A stretch of 64,000 nt of DNA from Trypanosoma brucei gambiense DAL972 (lineage: Eukaryota > Euglenozoa > Kinetoplastea > Trypanosomatida > Trypanosomatidae), in NCBI RefSeq assembly GCF_000210295.1, contig NC_026736.1, positions 310,001 to 374,000 of the forward strand, written 5' to 3'. Position numbers and translations under genes: made by a program. This document shows positions 40,360 through 51,055 of this stretch, in pieces. The stretch's first letter is position 1. Every line of letters begins with the position of its first letter. The notes beneath the pieces are model-generated. The model did no database searches. It worked only from the letters and a program-made list of their open reading frames with translations, and was not told the DNA's origin.

Positions 40360-41562
40360 TTATTGTCGCCTGAAGGAATGACTCCGCCACGGGACTCCAC
40401 TCACTTCGCTCCTCCGCTTCAAGAACCAGTCAAACATCCAATCATATTCACTTACTATTGTCCTATCCATTCCAAGATCTGGTGCCCAGCTAACATTTGG
40501 CTCAGGTGAAGTTGTCGTTGTGCGATTCTTCGGTGCGGCTAGTGGCGATAATGTTTGTGGTGCTGCAGGTGCCAGTATGGGTGATGCTGCCGACTGTGGG
40601 GTTTGTTCACCCTTTTGTTTCCGCGCAAGTTGTGAAAAAAGTCCACGCAGGTAGTCATAATCCGGTCGATCTGTAAAGCCTAAACGCCTACAATACGCGC
40701 AATACTGCAGCAACTCGTTGGGGAGTCCGTTGCAAAGTTCCCGCACCGAAGTTGCATTTTTCTTCTCCCCAATCACAGCCACCTTCTGTGCTGCATCTCT
40801 AACTGTAGTTCCCTGCCACGGCAACGTACCACTCATAAAGTAAACAAGAATAAACCCTATAGACTCCATATCGTCACGACGACCCTGCTCATAACCCTTG
40901 TGGGTCCATGAGCTGCAGTAACGCACCGTTCCCGTAATAGATTTTCCCTCGCAGAAGGGAATGTGAACCTGACGTCGCCTGTCCCAATACGGTTTACTTA
41001 AACCAAAGTCAATAATATAGAGAACATGCGTCCTATTACCCTCACCAAACACAAAGTTTTCAGGTTTAATATCTCGATGTATGATTCCTTTACTGTGCAC
41101 AAACTCTATACGGTTGATCATTTGATGGGCAATCATGCAAACCGTTTTGATGGTGAAGCGCCTTCCGCAATAGTTAAAGAGATCCTCTAACGACGGCCCA
41201 CAAAGTTCCATACCGAGTACGTTACAAGTTGATTCCGTGGTATAGAAGTAAATACGCGGAATTCCCAGCGCATTACCACCACCGCTATGTAGCAAACGGT
41301 ACACTTTATTCTCGTAGCAAAGTTGCGGATGTGCTATATTGCGCTTTTCCAACTTCACCGCCAGTTTTTTATTCGAACGTTTGTCAACCCCAACATATAA
41401 TTCACCGAAAGCTCCACTGCCGATGCGGTGAAGCAGCGTAATTTTGCCGTCTGCTACCGTTACTTGATGACGGGCACTAGCCGCAGGTGTGAAGGGGGAC
41501 ACACTTTTGTGGGGCAAGCTATTCGTGCTACATTGAAGAGGACTTTCGGTTGCCTCAGCCAT
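40360..41562 (-). CDS. Casein kinase 1 family protein kinase
   Basis: This 400-residue kinase has the domain at about 40-330: Gly loop GSGAFGELYVG (48-58), Lys70, HRDIKPEN (162-169) and IDFG (184-187). The CK1-specific block GTVRYCSSWTHKGYEQGRRD (211-230) is a variant of the usual ASINTHLGIEQSRRDD. Next comes SIGF.LVYFM.G.LPWQG, and the kinase lacks an APE motif, as CK1 enzymes do. The N-terminal 35 residues are a Ser/Thr/Pro-rich extension and the C-terminus a Pro/Thr-rich tail ending in a Trp/Arg-rich segment. CK1 kinases phosphorylate primed or acidic Ser/Thr sites in many pathways. Trypanosomes have a few CK1 genes; this resembles the more divergent one. A good splice acceptor lies at 41685-41686. 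Confidence 0.88.
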   Translation of the reverse strand: MAEATESPLQCSTNSLPHKSVSPFTPAASARHQVTVADGKITLLHRIGSGAFGELYVGVDKRSNKKLAVKLEKRNIAHPQLCYENKVYRLLHSGGGNALGIPRIYFYTTESTCNVLGMELCGPSLEDLFNYCGRRFTIKTVCMIAHQMINRIEFVHSKGIIHRDIKPENFVFGEGNRTHVLYIIDFGLSKPYWDRRRQVHIPFCEGKSITGTVRYCSSWTHKGYEQGRRDDMESIGFILVYFMSGTLPWQGTTVRDAAQKVAVIGEKKNATSVRELCNGLPNELLQYCAYCRRLGFTDRPDYDYLRGLFSQLARKQKGEQTPQSAASPILAPAAPQTLSPLAAPKNRTTTTSPEPNVSWAPDLGMDRTIVSEYDWMFDWFLKRRSEVSGVPWRSHSFRRQ

Positions 41563-41622
41563 ATCTTCGCAGTAACGAATGAGGTTTGAATTTCAAACCA
41601 AACTAACTGTTTAAGCTTGCAG

Positions 41623-41654
<32 letters not shown>

Positions 41655-41683
41655 AGGTATATATATATATATATATATATATA
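41623..41683. repeat. Compound (AT)(GT)(AT) microsatellite in CK1 5' leader
   Basis: AT array, then GT repeats, then a second AT array, about 60 bases in all. It begins two bases after the candidate splice acceptor in the sense direction and ends 60 bases before the CK1 ATG, so it should form over half of the 5' UTR. Confidence 0.85.
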
Positions 41684-41684
41684 C

Positions 41685-41686
41685 CT
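41685..41686 (-). promoter_or_regulatory. Candidate spliced-leader acceptor AG for CK1
   Basis: In sense, a mixed C/T tract and then T13 (about 41695-41709) are followed by AATTGTAACAG. This is the first AG downstream of the tract, with no competing AG in between, giving a leader of about 120 bases. Confidence 0.5.
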
Positions 41687-42951
41687 GTTACAATTAAAAA
41701 AAAAAAAAGACAGGAGTGAGAAAAAAGAAAAATAAAGAAAATGATAACTTGGAGAATGGAAACAGAAGATGGCAACACCTACAAAGCAAGCAACACCAAT
41801 AATAATAATAATAATAGTAATAGTAAAAGCAATACAAAAACACAAGAAAAGAATGGTGCCGCGTAGGACCACTCCCACCGCAGTGAAAAAAAATATATGA
41901 GGGAGGACCAACGCGCATACGCCTTCTGCCAGTTTGATTGGTTGTTTGGGTGTTGTTTACACCGGGTTCCGTCAACTCAACGGTGATAATAATAACAAGC
42001 ACGGAAAGAAAAAAGAATTTTACAGAAATAAAGGGGGAAGTCAATAATTTGGTTCTTGCAAGCGCACACAAACGCACACAAGAAAAAGGAAAAAAAAAAG
42101 ATATATCCCAATACGAAAAGCAGAGACTAATCACAATGACACCAATTTAAGAAATTTCGCAGCACTTTATCAATTATTTTGGAACCTTCTATTTTCTCCT
42201 GTTTTGGTGTATTTTGGTTAGCTCGGGGTTCCTCTTCGCATAATGTAACCCCGTGCATTTATGCAAATAAGAATCACGCATTCCCTCAGAAATACAGAAT
42301 TCTTTCTCCGTATCGCTTTTTTTTTTTTTAAATACAAAATACAAGTTTCGTCTTTCATTTTTTTTTCCACCCTCCCCCCCAGCCATTCCCTTTTCTTTCT
42401 TTCTTATTTATGCAATAATTTGTTACCGCGCCAACCTTTCGCGATTTTTAAAGCCTATTGCATCCTTTTGTTTTATTATATATATATATATTTCTTTCCA
42501 CTCTCTTCCTCTTCTTTTGTTTCATCAAATACCGAATTTAACTCATCCTCCTCTCATAATTCTCCTCCCACTGCTCCCCGCTGTTTTCCACATGTTAGTT
42601 TCTGGATCATATTTTGTTTCATATTCATACTTGCTATTATTACTGCTTCAAACAGAGCGCAACAAACTGCAGGCATTTATGTACACATACACATGGGGGG
42701 AGGGGAGAAATAGAGAAAATGTGTACGAGACAAAAGAAGCGGGGAAAAAAAAATGAAAACACAACTATTTCCTCTTCTTTTTAGTTTATTTTTATTATAA
42801 TTTTATTATTATTATTTTTTTTTTTTTTAAACAGAAGAAAAAAAAAGAAAAAAAGAAATTTTCTTCTTCTTCTTTTATAAGCCTACGATTTTTCGACCAG
42901 CTTACAAGAGGCCAGCATCAGCAGGACGTTTGTGAGGGGAAAAAAAGAAAA

Positions 42952-42982
<31 letters not shown>

Positions 42983-44704
42983 TTAAAAACAAACAATCAA
43001 TAAAAAAAGAAAAAAGGCACACGAGAATTGAGAAGAGGGAGGAAAAGAAGGAGAAAAAAAAACAAGTAATGAAGAAACAACGACGAAACCAATAGAAAAC
43101 AAAAAAAAATGACCACAAGCCCAACGTAAAGAAAAACGAAGACAAACAGGCAAACAAACAAAACAAAATATCGTGAAAAGTTTCATGAAGGACGTAATAT
43201 TTGAGCGGAAATACGTGTGGGGGGAGAGAAGAAGAAAAAACTAAAATAACATTATACATTTTTTTTTCCTTGTATTTGCTTCTTTTCTTTTCTTTTTTTT
43301 TTCCTCTCTCTCTCTCTTTCTTTTTCTCTGGAACAAAATAGATTTGAAAGTTTGGGTTATGAGTTCGGGGAGAGGGGAGTTGGAGAGAAAACTGCAGTGG
43401 ACGCATTTTTTGCACAATGAAACAATTATGGAAGGAAAAGAGGGAAAGTTACGCCACACTAACAGCATAAGATTTGGGTTTGTTTGTGTGTGTTTGTGTT
43501 TGTGTGTATGTGTGAACGAAGGTAAGCAATAATGAAAAAAAAAACAAATAAAAAAGGGAGAGAGGAGCTTTCGATTTTTTTTTTAAAAAAATTATATCGA
43601 GGGTTCCATATGCTACAACAATGTGGCGTTATTGATCTCTCTTTTTTTTTTTGTTTTTGTTTTTGTTGTTGTTTCAGGTTGTCACTTCCAACATTAAGTT
43701 GATTCAGGACACACTGCATTACCGCTACCACACACTCGTTTTTTTTTCTTTTTTAAGAAAAGGAAGGGAGGGAAATACAGAAATAATTTTATGCCGCCAC
43801 CTCCGGAGTAGCAAAACGTCATTTTTAACTGACACAACAATAAGGCGGAATTTAAAAAAAAAAAAAAGATAGAAGAGGAATAATAAAAGACAAAATAGAA
43901 AAGGGAAAAAAGAAAAGAGGAGAAAAGAAAAAGAAAAATCATTAAAAAACATTGTGCGTCCACTGTTGTTTCCCCTCCTTCCCTCCTTTCTCCGCTACTT
44001 TCAATTCCTCTTACTCCGCAATTACAACTAAGTCAAAAAAAAAAATAGGAGGAGGAGGAGGAGAAGAAAAAAAAAACCTTCATGACAGTTCTTTCCATTT
44101 CAGCCCATTATCAAACATACACACAAACACACACACACGCACGTACCAGGTAAGGAGAGATTTGCGTAAATGATATACGCGCGAAAAAAAAAAAAACAAA
44201 CAAACACAAAAAAGTTGTTCTCTTGTTCATTCCTTTTCTTTCCCTCCCCCCTTTGATTTGCTCTTTCTTTCCCTTTTCTCTTACAAAAGAAAAGTACAAA
44301 ACAGTACGACACGTGTAGATAAGCGATGATGATGATGATAATAACTATAATAATAATAATAACACAATCATTTTGCCGTTGCCGTCGTTTGTCCCCGTCC
44401 CCTTTAACTGGAACACACTTGGAGTACAAAATATTAGTCTTATTTCTCTCCTTTGCAAAGCATAACCCAAAAAACAGAAAAGAAAACAAGGAAAAAACTG
44501 CCTTGAGAGCGGGAAAGTAAGGGAGAAATGCAAAAAAAAAAAAGAAGAGTGCATTTGAATGCCATACATCCGCTGCGTATTAAAAGTCGAAGGAAGAAAG
44601 CAAAATTCCTTTTTTTTAAAAAAAAAAAAAGGACAGAAAACCCGCCAGTAATCCTTTTCCTTTTTTTTTTTCCTCTCACCCCATTCATCTTCTTTTCTAC
44701 CTTT

Positions 44705-47074
44705 CTAAGACTTCCCTACAACACATTGGAGAAGCGCCTCAGCTGAGTCCAACAAACCACTGGCAACACACGTCTTTAGAATAGTTGTGGTGTCGTCTGT
44801 AAGTGTAGGAACTGTGTAAGGTGACGTCTCCACTACTCTTCCTTGCATAATGCAGTGAATGAGCCATTCGACAGAAACTACGGGAACGGTATCTGATCGG
44901 CACTCCTGACACGTCTTTAAAACATTTTGAAGGTCCTTGCACAGTACCGTATTCAAATCCACTCGACTCATTCCGCTTTTCCTTCCATTTGAAATATCTA
45001 GCGAGGCATTCGGATAAGTGAAGGACAGCGCTTGCGACTCTAATACCAATTCATCCACTTGCGGGAGCGCGGAGGATATTCGAGATCTCTTGGAACCAAC
45101 ACGGGCAGAAGTTTGTTCACCTTTTTTGAAGGTTTCCTCCTCAGGAGCACTTATGGCGCCATAAGAAAGATTTACAATGACGGACAACTTACGGCATGTG
45201 GGAAGTCTCGTCACCGTCCCACCAAGAACCCGCACGATTTCCGCAAAAAACTCCGTAAGTGGAGAATGTGGACTACTAACAAAAAATACTGTGACGCCAA
45301 AGAGGAAGGGATTATAGTAACACCCTGTATCCGATTCAAAACATCGGGTGGCACTATTTGTTGATAGATTTGTTGCTAATGCGGTTCGCGGTTGGCTCAA
45401 GGTAGTCGTACCGTCGGTACCTGTTGAAGGGCCTTGAGTTGGTGCACTTCGTTTACCAAACACGGGATGCTCGTAGTTTTCCAAATCTTCGGGAAACTTC
45501 CCTTGCGTTATCGTATCTTGAAGCCATTGAGTAGTTAACACGGGAATACCAAGTGCTCTCGCAAGCAACACAGCAGGTGTTAATTCACTATCTGGTTCTG
45601 TGACAAAATGAGTGGGTTTTTCCACACGTCCAAATAGGTAATCTACAGTTGAAGCGCCAATATGGCAAACTACATCGTTGAGTACCCGTTCCATTTCCTC
45701 ATCGTGGCAAGACACGAATATACGGTGAGGGTACCTCCGACCACGACGTGAAGAAGAAGAAACATAGGGTTTCACTTTTCGCTTTCGTGGTTGCTTGGAT
45801 TGCTTGTCCGGAGGTGGTGATGGCGGAGCATCAAGTGAGTCGTCATCAACGTACACTATTTCGTGTTGCAGCGGCTGTAGCGGATCCTCCGCCGCTGGCT
45901 CGCTTACATCCACAGCATTTCTTGCTTTGTTGGTACTCCCACTCCTCTTCCTTTTGGTACTCCCCTTATCCAGTGCTCGCTTACATTCACGAGGTCTGCT
46001 TGCCGTTGCCCCGCTAGAGCGTTTGCGTTTCCTAACAACTCTATCCTCGTTTTCAGTACCCACTGTTCCCGCAGTAACAGATAAAGATGGTGTTGCTACC
46101 AAATCTCCTGCCGCTGTGACTGCAGCTACATTTGTACAGGGAAGCAAAGAGCCACCACCACTCCGCTCGACAACCTCCGACGTACAATTCCCCCCTGTTC
46201 GACTTGCCCCGTCTGTTAATCCTGCTAGTATTGGAGTGGGAGACAATCTGCTGTCAACCTGCTCAAAGTTACTACTGGAACGAATTTCGCCTAACGGACT
46301 ACATGGAGACAGTGGAGTTGTGGTACCACACTCACTCCGGGTTGGTTGAAGGACTTCACTACTTAGCGCACACGGCCCTACGACATCCTGATTCACGGAG
46401 GTCGCGATCCTTACAGGTTCCTCGGAAGGAGACATATAAGGCATGTCAGAAACATCTTCTAACCCTCCAAACCAACAAGCAGTGGTGCCGCATTCACTAG
46501 GGTCGAACTCTGCTAAGTAGGGCACATCCGTAAGCGTTTCCACTACAACTACTTTGATATCTCCCAAGTGCGAGACGGAACAGTTTTCACTACCCGGCTC
46601 CATCCTAACGGCTTCTATCTGTACTGAAGGTCTGTTTGTTATCCCGTTATGGTGAGTCAGTTCCTGCACGCCTTCTCCTCCGGTATTGGTTCTATTCGCT
46701 GCAGTACCTTCAGACCTTCCTATACATGTAACTTCCCTTCCTCCAGAGCAATGTGCTTTTGGGCCGACGATCTTGACGTTTGCAAGAAGCTTCTTCAGGC
46801 GGTCGATGCATTCCTGCACGCAAGCTCGTGTTACCGCTACCCTTTCCGACGCTTCTGTTCTTCCTACCGCAGTTTCGTTTTCAGAAACTGATACAATCAA
46901 ATCTGCTGCATGCTCAGCACATGCAAGAGTAACCCCAAGTTTAAGTAATGCCTCCCTCACTTCACGCTCCCTGTTAGCTGCAGTGGGAGACGGTGCGTCT
47001 AAACGGCAAATGACATGCACAAATACGCTTACAGATGCAAAAGGTATCGCTCGAGTAGAAGGCGACATTGTCAT
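44705..47074 (-). CDS. BRCT-domain nuclear protein, putative DNA-damage or chromatin mediator
   Basis: A 789-residue protein. The C-terminus carries tandem BRCT domains: BRCT-a about 450-540 (HRIFVSCH start, hydrophobic core, GIPVLTTQWL with the conserved Trp) and BRCT-b about 588-765 (FGVTVFFVSS, LGGTVTRL, VPVVSVEWLIHC with its Trp). BRCT-b is stretched by an insertion of about 100 residues. Residues 15-95 have BRCT-like strand/helix spacing (VHVICRLD, LGVTLACAEHAADLIV), a possible degenerate third copy. The middle is disordered and acidic, then holds basic clusters (349-352, 374-377) fit for nuclear import, and an EIVYVDDDS stretch (405-413) resembling a SUMO-interacting motif. Tandem BRCTs usually bind phosphopeptides in DNA repair or checkpoint complexes. 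I cannot assign a named orthologue. Confidence 0.8.
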   Translation of the reverse strand: MTMSPSTRAIPFASVSVFVHVICRLDAPSPTAANREREVREALLKLGVTLACAEHAADLIVSVSENETAVGRTEASERVAVTRACVQECIDRLKKLLANVKIVGPKAHCSGGREVTCIGRSEGTAANRTNTGGEGVQELTHHNGITNRPSVQIEAVRMEPGSENCSVSHLGDIKVVVVETLTDVPYLAEFDPSECGTTACWFGGLEDVSDMPYMSPSEEPVRIATSVNQDVVGPCALSSEVLQPTRSECGTTTPLSPCSPLGEIRSSSNFEQVDSRLSPTPILAGLTDGASRTGGNCTSEVVERSGGGSLLPCTNVAAVTAAGDLVATPSLSVTAGTVGTENEDRVVRKRKRSSGATASRPRECKRALDKGSTKRKRSGSTNKARNAVDVSEPAAEDPLQPLQHEIVYVDDDSLDAPPSPPPDKQSKQPRKRKVKPYVSSSSRRGRRYPHRIFVSCHDEEMERVLNDVVCHIGASTVDYLFGRVEKPTHFVTEPDSELTPAVLLARALGIPVLTTQWLQDTITQGKFPEDLENYEHPVFGKRSAPTQGPSTGTDGTTTLSQPRTALATNLSTNSATRCFESDTGCYYNPFLFGVTVFFVSSPHSPLTEFFAEIVRVLGGTVTRLPTCRKLSVIVNLSYGAISAPEEETFKKGEQTSARVGSKRSRISSALPQVDELVLESQALSFTYPNASLDISNGRKSGMSRVDLNTVLCKDLQNVLKTCQECRSDTVPVVSVEWLIHCIMQGRVVETSPYTVPTLTDDTTTILKTCVASGLLDSAEALLQCVVGKS

Positions 47075-47971
47075 TAACCGAATGTGGATACTTTTCGACT
47101 CTCCTATAATGATACTGGCAATACACCTGCTTATATATAGTCACTGATACTTTCGCTATTTACGCAAAACTATATATCTGTAAATATAGAATTGTACTAT
47201 TATAACCTGTTGGAAATACCACCACAGTACAATTTGACTATTATTTTTTTTTCCCCCACGCGGATGCTCCTTGCTGCAGCACACGTGCAAGTAGCGTTAA
47301 ACGCTAAGAAGCCTAGCGCTTCGTTTGAAATGTTTCTCTCCTTATCGTTTGCCACTTCCTCCTAGTAACTGAGAGAACAGGTGTCGCTAATGCAGTGTTT
47401 TTTTTTTAATTAGTCAAAAGAAGAAAAAGAAAATATATACGTAAATTTAATGAAAAAGAAGACTACAATCCACACACAAGCACAGGTACAAGAACAACTG
47501 AGGTATTGGTCCACATCAAATCCTTGAAATGCAATCCCGCATAGAGGAATGCGAAAAGATAGAAGGAGAAGGAGGGTAAAGAAAAAGATAAGATAAGATA
47601 AACAAAACATTACAAATCTATTTGCGTGTACTTTACATGATTCAGTGATCATCGATCATTCCTTCAGGGACACTAAGCGCAGCAAACCTACGCAGGGAAT
47701 GAAAAATCATACAGACGACAGTGAAACATAAAACACAAAGAAGCGAAAAGCGAGACGAGAAGGGAGGGGAGGGGAGGGGCTTACGTGAATACGAAGTAGA
47801 AAAACTTAAAAGAAACGCAGCTCCCCATCCCTACTATTTTCCTTCACCTACTTCTATTTCCTTTCCCTTTTGTTGGAAATGTGGATAAAGTGAGAGAAAA
47901 CGAACATTCCACTGATGGTTTGGTACCTTTAGTCTCCAAATTCACCTGCCCATAACTCTCTGTTCCCTCAC
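47075..47971. other. Intergenic
   Basis: This 0.9 kb region has no gene. It contains short purine runs (GGGGA units near 47763-47778) and T-runs (47241-47252, 47399-47408). In sense it provides the 5' region of the BRCT-protein gene and the 3' UTR of CFAP251. Confidence 0.45.
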
Positions 47972-50900
47972 CTACTGCAAACTCATTTCCTCTTCCCCAC
48001 CGTCATCACCCTGGGCCATAGCATCATAATCTTCAAATCCAAGTAGATTTTCCGCGAAGAGGCGTGCAGTTATGGTGTCCTGAATATCATCTAGCTTCAC
48101 GTCCTCTCCAAGTAGAGAACGCAGCGCTGCTGTTATTTCTGTTTGCTGCAGCGGCTCACCATGCGTAGTTAACTTCTTGAAGAGCACGTCGCGTGATATC
48201 TGCCCCGTTACAGCATCCGCGCCCAGTACCAAAAAGGCTTGTTCAATGGCTTGCCGCGAGATTCCGAATATCGGCCTGTAATTCACATAGAGTCGCATGA
48301 ACTGCGAGAACTTAAGCGGAATGCTGCTCACATCACATTCATCAACACTCTCTTCGACAGGACCGTATAAATTGGCAACTTCATACGTCAGCCGCCCAAG
48401 TTCCATTTCAGTGGGATAGTACCCCAATGCACGAAATAGGTTGGGCACTTGCGAAAAAGGGACGGCACCAAGTAGTTCCCGCTTGGCTGTCGTTTCCTCT
48501 CCCTGTAATCGGATCTGTGCATAATAGAAGTAGTCTACAATCTCTCGCATGAATTCACCCTCGCGCCCACCCTCAACAACAGCAATGAGATGATCGAGTG
48601 GGACCTCGCCATTGCCTTCAGCGGCCACTGACGCCGAAATCTTCGACGCTTCCTCCGGAACAATTTTGTTCCCATTCACACGCCACTGCATCACCGACTG
48701 ATCTAAGCCTCCAGCAGTGAACACATAAGCGCCATCATATGACTTGGCAACACTTGTGATGGGTCCCGCGTGTGCAAGAAGTCCCATCGACAAGCATGGA
48801 TCGCCTTCGAGTGGGAGTTGTATAAAACCAATGACTTTTTCCTTCGTCGCGTAAAAAAGGGAAGACTTGTCACTTCCAGGATGGGTGGGCACGGTAAACA
48901 TCTCCGTGACGGGCCCCCCAAAGGTTGGAGCGAGTACCGTCTTGACACACTGCCGACTCCAGTCACTAAAGTAAGCGGAAATTTTGTACCCGCTATTGGC
49001 AATGAGAAGACCATTTGTTATAGTATGAGCCGCATCCGGGCGTCGACTCACATCGGAAATAATACCATCCTCATCCATCCATAGAAACCCCGTCGGTGTG
49101 GAGCTCTGTGCTATCTTATGTGCGCTCCTGACGAGCAGTCCCGTTTCGGGTTCGGAGTCAATGAGGTCGTACTCCACTAATCGTTGATCTTCGCCAACAG
49201 ATAAAAGACGGTGGAGACCGGAGTCATCACCAAATTGCAGTCCGGTTATGGTTCCCTTATGGGTCTTATGGCGGCCAACAACATCCCACCCCATTGCCTT
49301 TGAGGTGTTACCTTGTATGTGTTCATACCAAAACAGACTCACACAGCCAGTGTCATCACCTGTAGCCAACAGACGACCGCTTGAGGCGAACACCATCCGC
49401 GTTATAGAAGATGGCCGTTTGGGTTTTATGGACTTACGCTCCTCTAAATTTGCCGAGTCGAGAAACTTCACCACACCATTTGTGCATCCAATAGCTAGCC
49501 ACACACCTTCCGGATCGAATGCCATGCAGTTAATCTCCACTCCACGAAACACAACAATCATCACTACACGCTTAAGAAGGTAATCCCACACTTGCAAGCC
49601 ACCGCTGTGCCCGGCCACAGCAAGTCGCGAGAGTTTTGGGTGGGCCGCAATGCAGTGAACACCGTTTTCCTGCCCTTGAACAACAAGTCTTCCACGGAGG
49701 AGTTCCGGAACACCGGCGTGGAAGGCATTGGCAGAGACATCAATGATCATGGCGTTAGAGGTGGATACCATGAAATCGGAGGCAGAGAAATCACCAACCG
49801 CGTTGGTTCCAACCTGAACCATTTTCTTCTGCGTAATGCTCTTAAACTCGCGCCGTAGCTCATTCATCGCAGTTGCTGCGGTCCCTGAGGGGCGATCGAA
49901 ACTAATGGAGGTAATGGCGCCTCCCTTGAGGTCTTCAAACCAAGCAACAAGGCGTAGTCTTGGATCGAGAAACTTCACATCTCCATCAATTCCTCCAGTA
50001 ACGATGTAGCCATTCGACCACGTAAGAAATGACACACCAGAGGAGTGCACTCGAACCATTTTAAGCATTGTCTTATCCTGTTCCTTCGTTACTCTGTCGC
50101 GCTGTTGCACCTCCCACAAAAGTACGTCACCATCAACGGTGCCACTGCAAGCCATCGTTGTCCCAGGTACAAACACTGTCTGTGTAAAGTGACCTATTGG
50201 GACTTTGAAGTTTTTGGCAATGATTGGCGGAGAGTAATACTTTAACTTCCCCTCGGCCCATGACCAAAACAAAACTCGGTACTGTCCATTCGTTACAATA
50301 AGGTGTGGATCATCGTCGGAGAAACGTATGGATATTTGCTCATCCTGCGCTGCGATTAAATGACGATACTCCGGAGCCATCGAATCGTGCAGCAGCGGAT
50401 CCTCATCGGCACCGTTGCGCATAACCTCGGCGCCGGTGTCCGCATCAGCTGTCCATCCCCACACCATGATTTCTTGCGGCACTGTCCGATTAAGTGTAGC
50501 AATATACATTCCGTCAAGACTCATCGCACACGCCACAACACCACCATATTCACCTGTATTTATTTTGCGAATGGGAATAGCCGTCTGCACATCCCAAATG
50601 ATCATCGTAGCATCACGTCCCTCGTTGCTGCTGTAGATTCCTTCCGGTGCAATGACCGCAGATTCATTATTGTAACGTTCTACTCCAGACTTCTCGCCGG
50701 CACCACCCGCTGTTGAATGATTACCTGAAGCGCTGTGGCCACATGCGTCCTGACAATCACTTGATTTCGTGCTGCCGCTGTCAGCAGTTACGATGAACCG
50801 CCTGTTACGGCTGCAAGCGGATGCAACAATCATATGACGGTGCCCCATCAAGTGTTTCTGGGTGTTTTGTATAGCATCATAAATGACACCCACATGACCA

Positions 50901-51055
50901 ACTGTGTAAAACACTACGCGTTCTGTAGTTGATGTGCTCAAGTTATGAATATTAGCCTTATAATCATTGTGTAAACCAAACGCCCATTCCAATGCGAGGC
51001 TCTCATGGGTTGAGGAGGGCTCCACTTTGCGTATTACTCGAGTGGAATACGCCAT
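47972..51055 (-). CDS. CFAP251: Radial-spoke protein CFAP251 (WDR66-like)
   Basis: A 1027-residue protein made of about a dozen WD40-type repeats, followed by a C-terminal EF-hand-like domain. The N-terminal LEWAFGLHNDYKANIHNLS and the following HVGVIYDAIQNTQKHLMGH match the conserved opening of CFAP251. The C-terminus (about 860-1015) matches the human WDR66 tail: VDYFYYAQIR, LFRALGYYPTE, FSQFMRLYVNYRP.FG and ITARLFAENLLGF. CFAP251 works with CFAP61 and CFAP91 in the calmodulin- and spoke-associated complex at the base of radial spoke 3, so this is a flagellar axoneme protein needed for motility. The EF-hand loops look degenerate, so calcium binding is uncertain. The Glu-rich N-terminal extension of the animal protein is absent. 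The start is an ATG, and a splice acceptor is predicted at 51309-51310. Confidence 0.88.
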   Translation of the reverse strand: MAYSTRVIRKVEPSSTHESLALEWAFGLHNDYKANIHNLSTSTTERVVFYTVGHVGVIYDAIQNTQKHLMGHRHMIVASACSRNRRFIVTADSGSTKSSDCQDACGHSASGNHSTAGGAGEKSGVERYNNESAVIAPEGIYSSNEGRDATMIIWDVQTAIPIRKINTGEYGGVVACAMSLDGMYIATLNRTVPQEIMVWGWTADADTGAEVMRNGADEDPLLHDSMAPEYRHLIAAQDEQISIRFSDDDPHLIVTNGQYRVLFWSWAEGKLKYYSPPIIAKNFKVPIGHFTQTVFVPGTTMACSGTVDGDVLLWEVQQRDRVTKEQDKTMLKMVRVHSSGVSFLTWSNGYIVTGGIDGDVKFLDPRLRLVAWFEDLKGGAITSISFDRPSGTAATAMNELRREFKSITQKKMVQVGTNAVGDFSASDFMVSTSNAMIIDVSANAFHAGVPELLRGRLVVQGQENGVHCIAAHPKLSRLAVAGHSGGLQVWDYLLKRVVMIVVFRGVEINCMAFDPEGVWLAIGCTNGVVKFLDSANLEERKSIKPKRPSSITRMVFASSGRLLATGDDTGCVSLFWYEHIQGNTSKAMGWDVVGRHKTHKGTITGLQFGDDSGLHRLLSVGEDQRLVEYDLIDSEPETGLLVRSAHKIAQSSTPTGFLWMDEDGIISDVSRRPDAAHTITNGLLIANSGYKISAYFSDWSRQCVKTVLAPTFGGPVTEMFTVPTHPGSDKSSLFYATKEKVIGFIQLPLEGDPCLSMGLLAHAGPITSVAKSYDGAYVFTAGGLDQSVMQWRVNGNKIVPEEASKISASVAAEGNGEVPLDHLIAVVEGGREGEFMREIVDYFYYAQIRLQGEETTAKRELLGAVPFSQVPNLFRALGYYPTEMELGRLTYEVANLYGPVEESVDECDVSSIPLKFSQFMRLYVNYRPIFGISRQAIEQAFLVLGADAVTGQISRDVLFKKLTTHGEPLQQTEITAALRSLLGEDVKLDDIQDTITARLFAENLLGFEDYDAMAQGDDGGEEEMSLQ

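Larger units (their letters stand above)
41563..44704. other. 3.1 kb low-complexity gap between CK1 and BRCT-protein genes
   Basis: A second very long gene-free interval, again full of homopolymers, (TAA)n and (GAA)n-type tracts, two T/A palindromes (43575-43591 and 44610-44630) and purine tracts. Minus-strand frames such as 42918-43415 are Phe/Lys-rich translations of T/A runs and are not called. It should contain the 3' UTR of the BRCT-protein mRNA and the 5' processing region of CK1. Confidence 0.5.

Noticed and set aside
42918..43415. 165-codon minus-strand frame
   Set aside because: Dominated by Phe and Lys runs translated from T- and A-rich DNA, with no domain.
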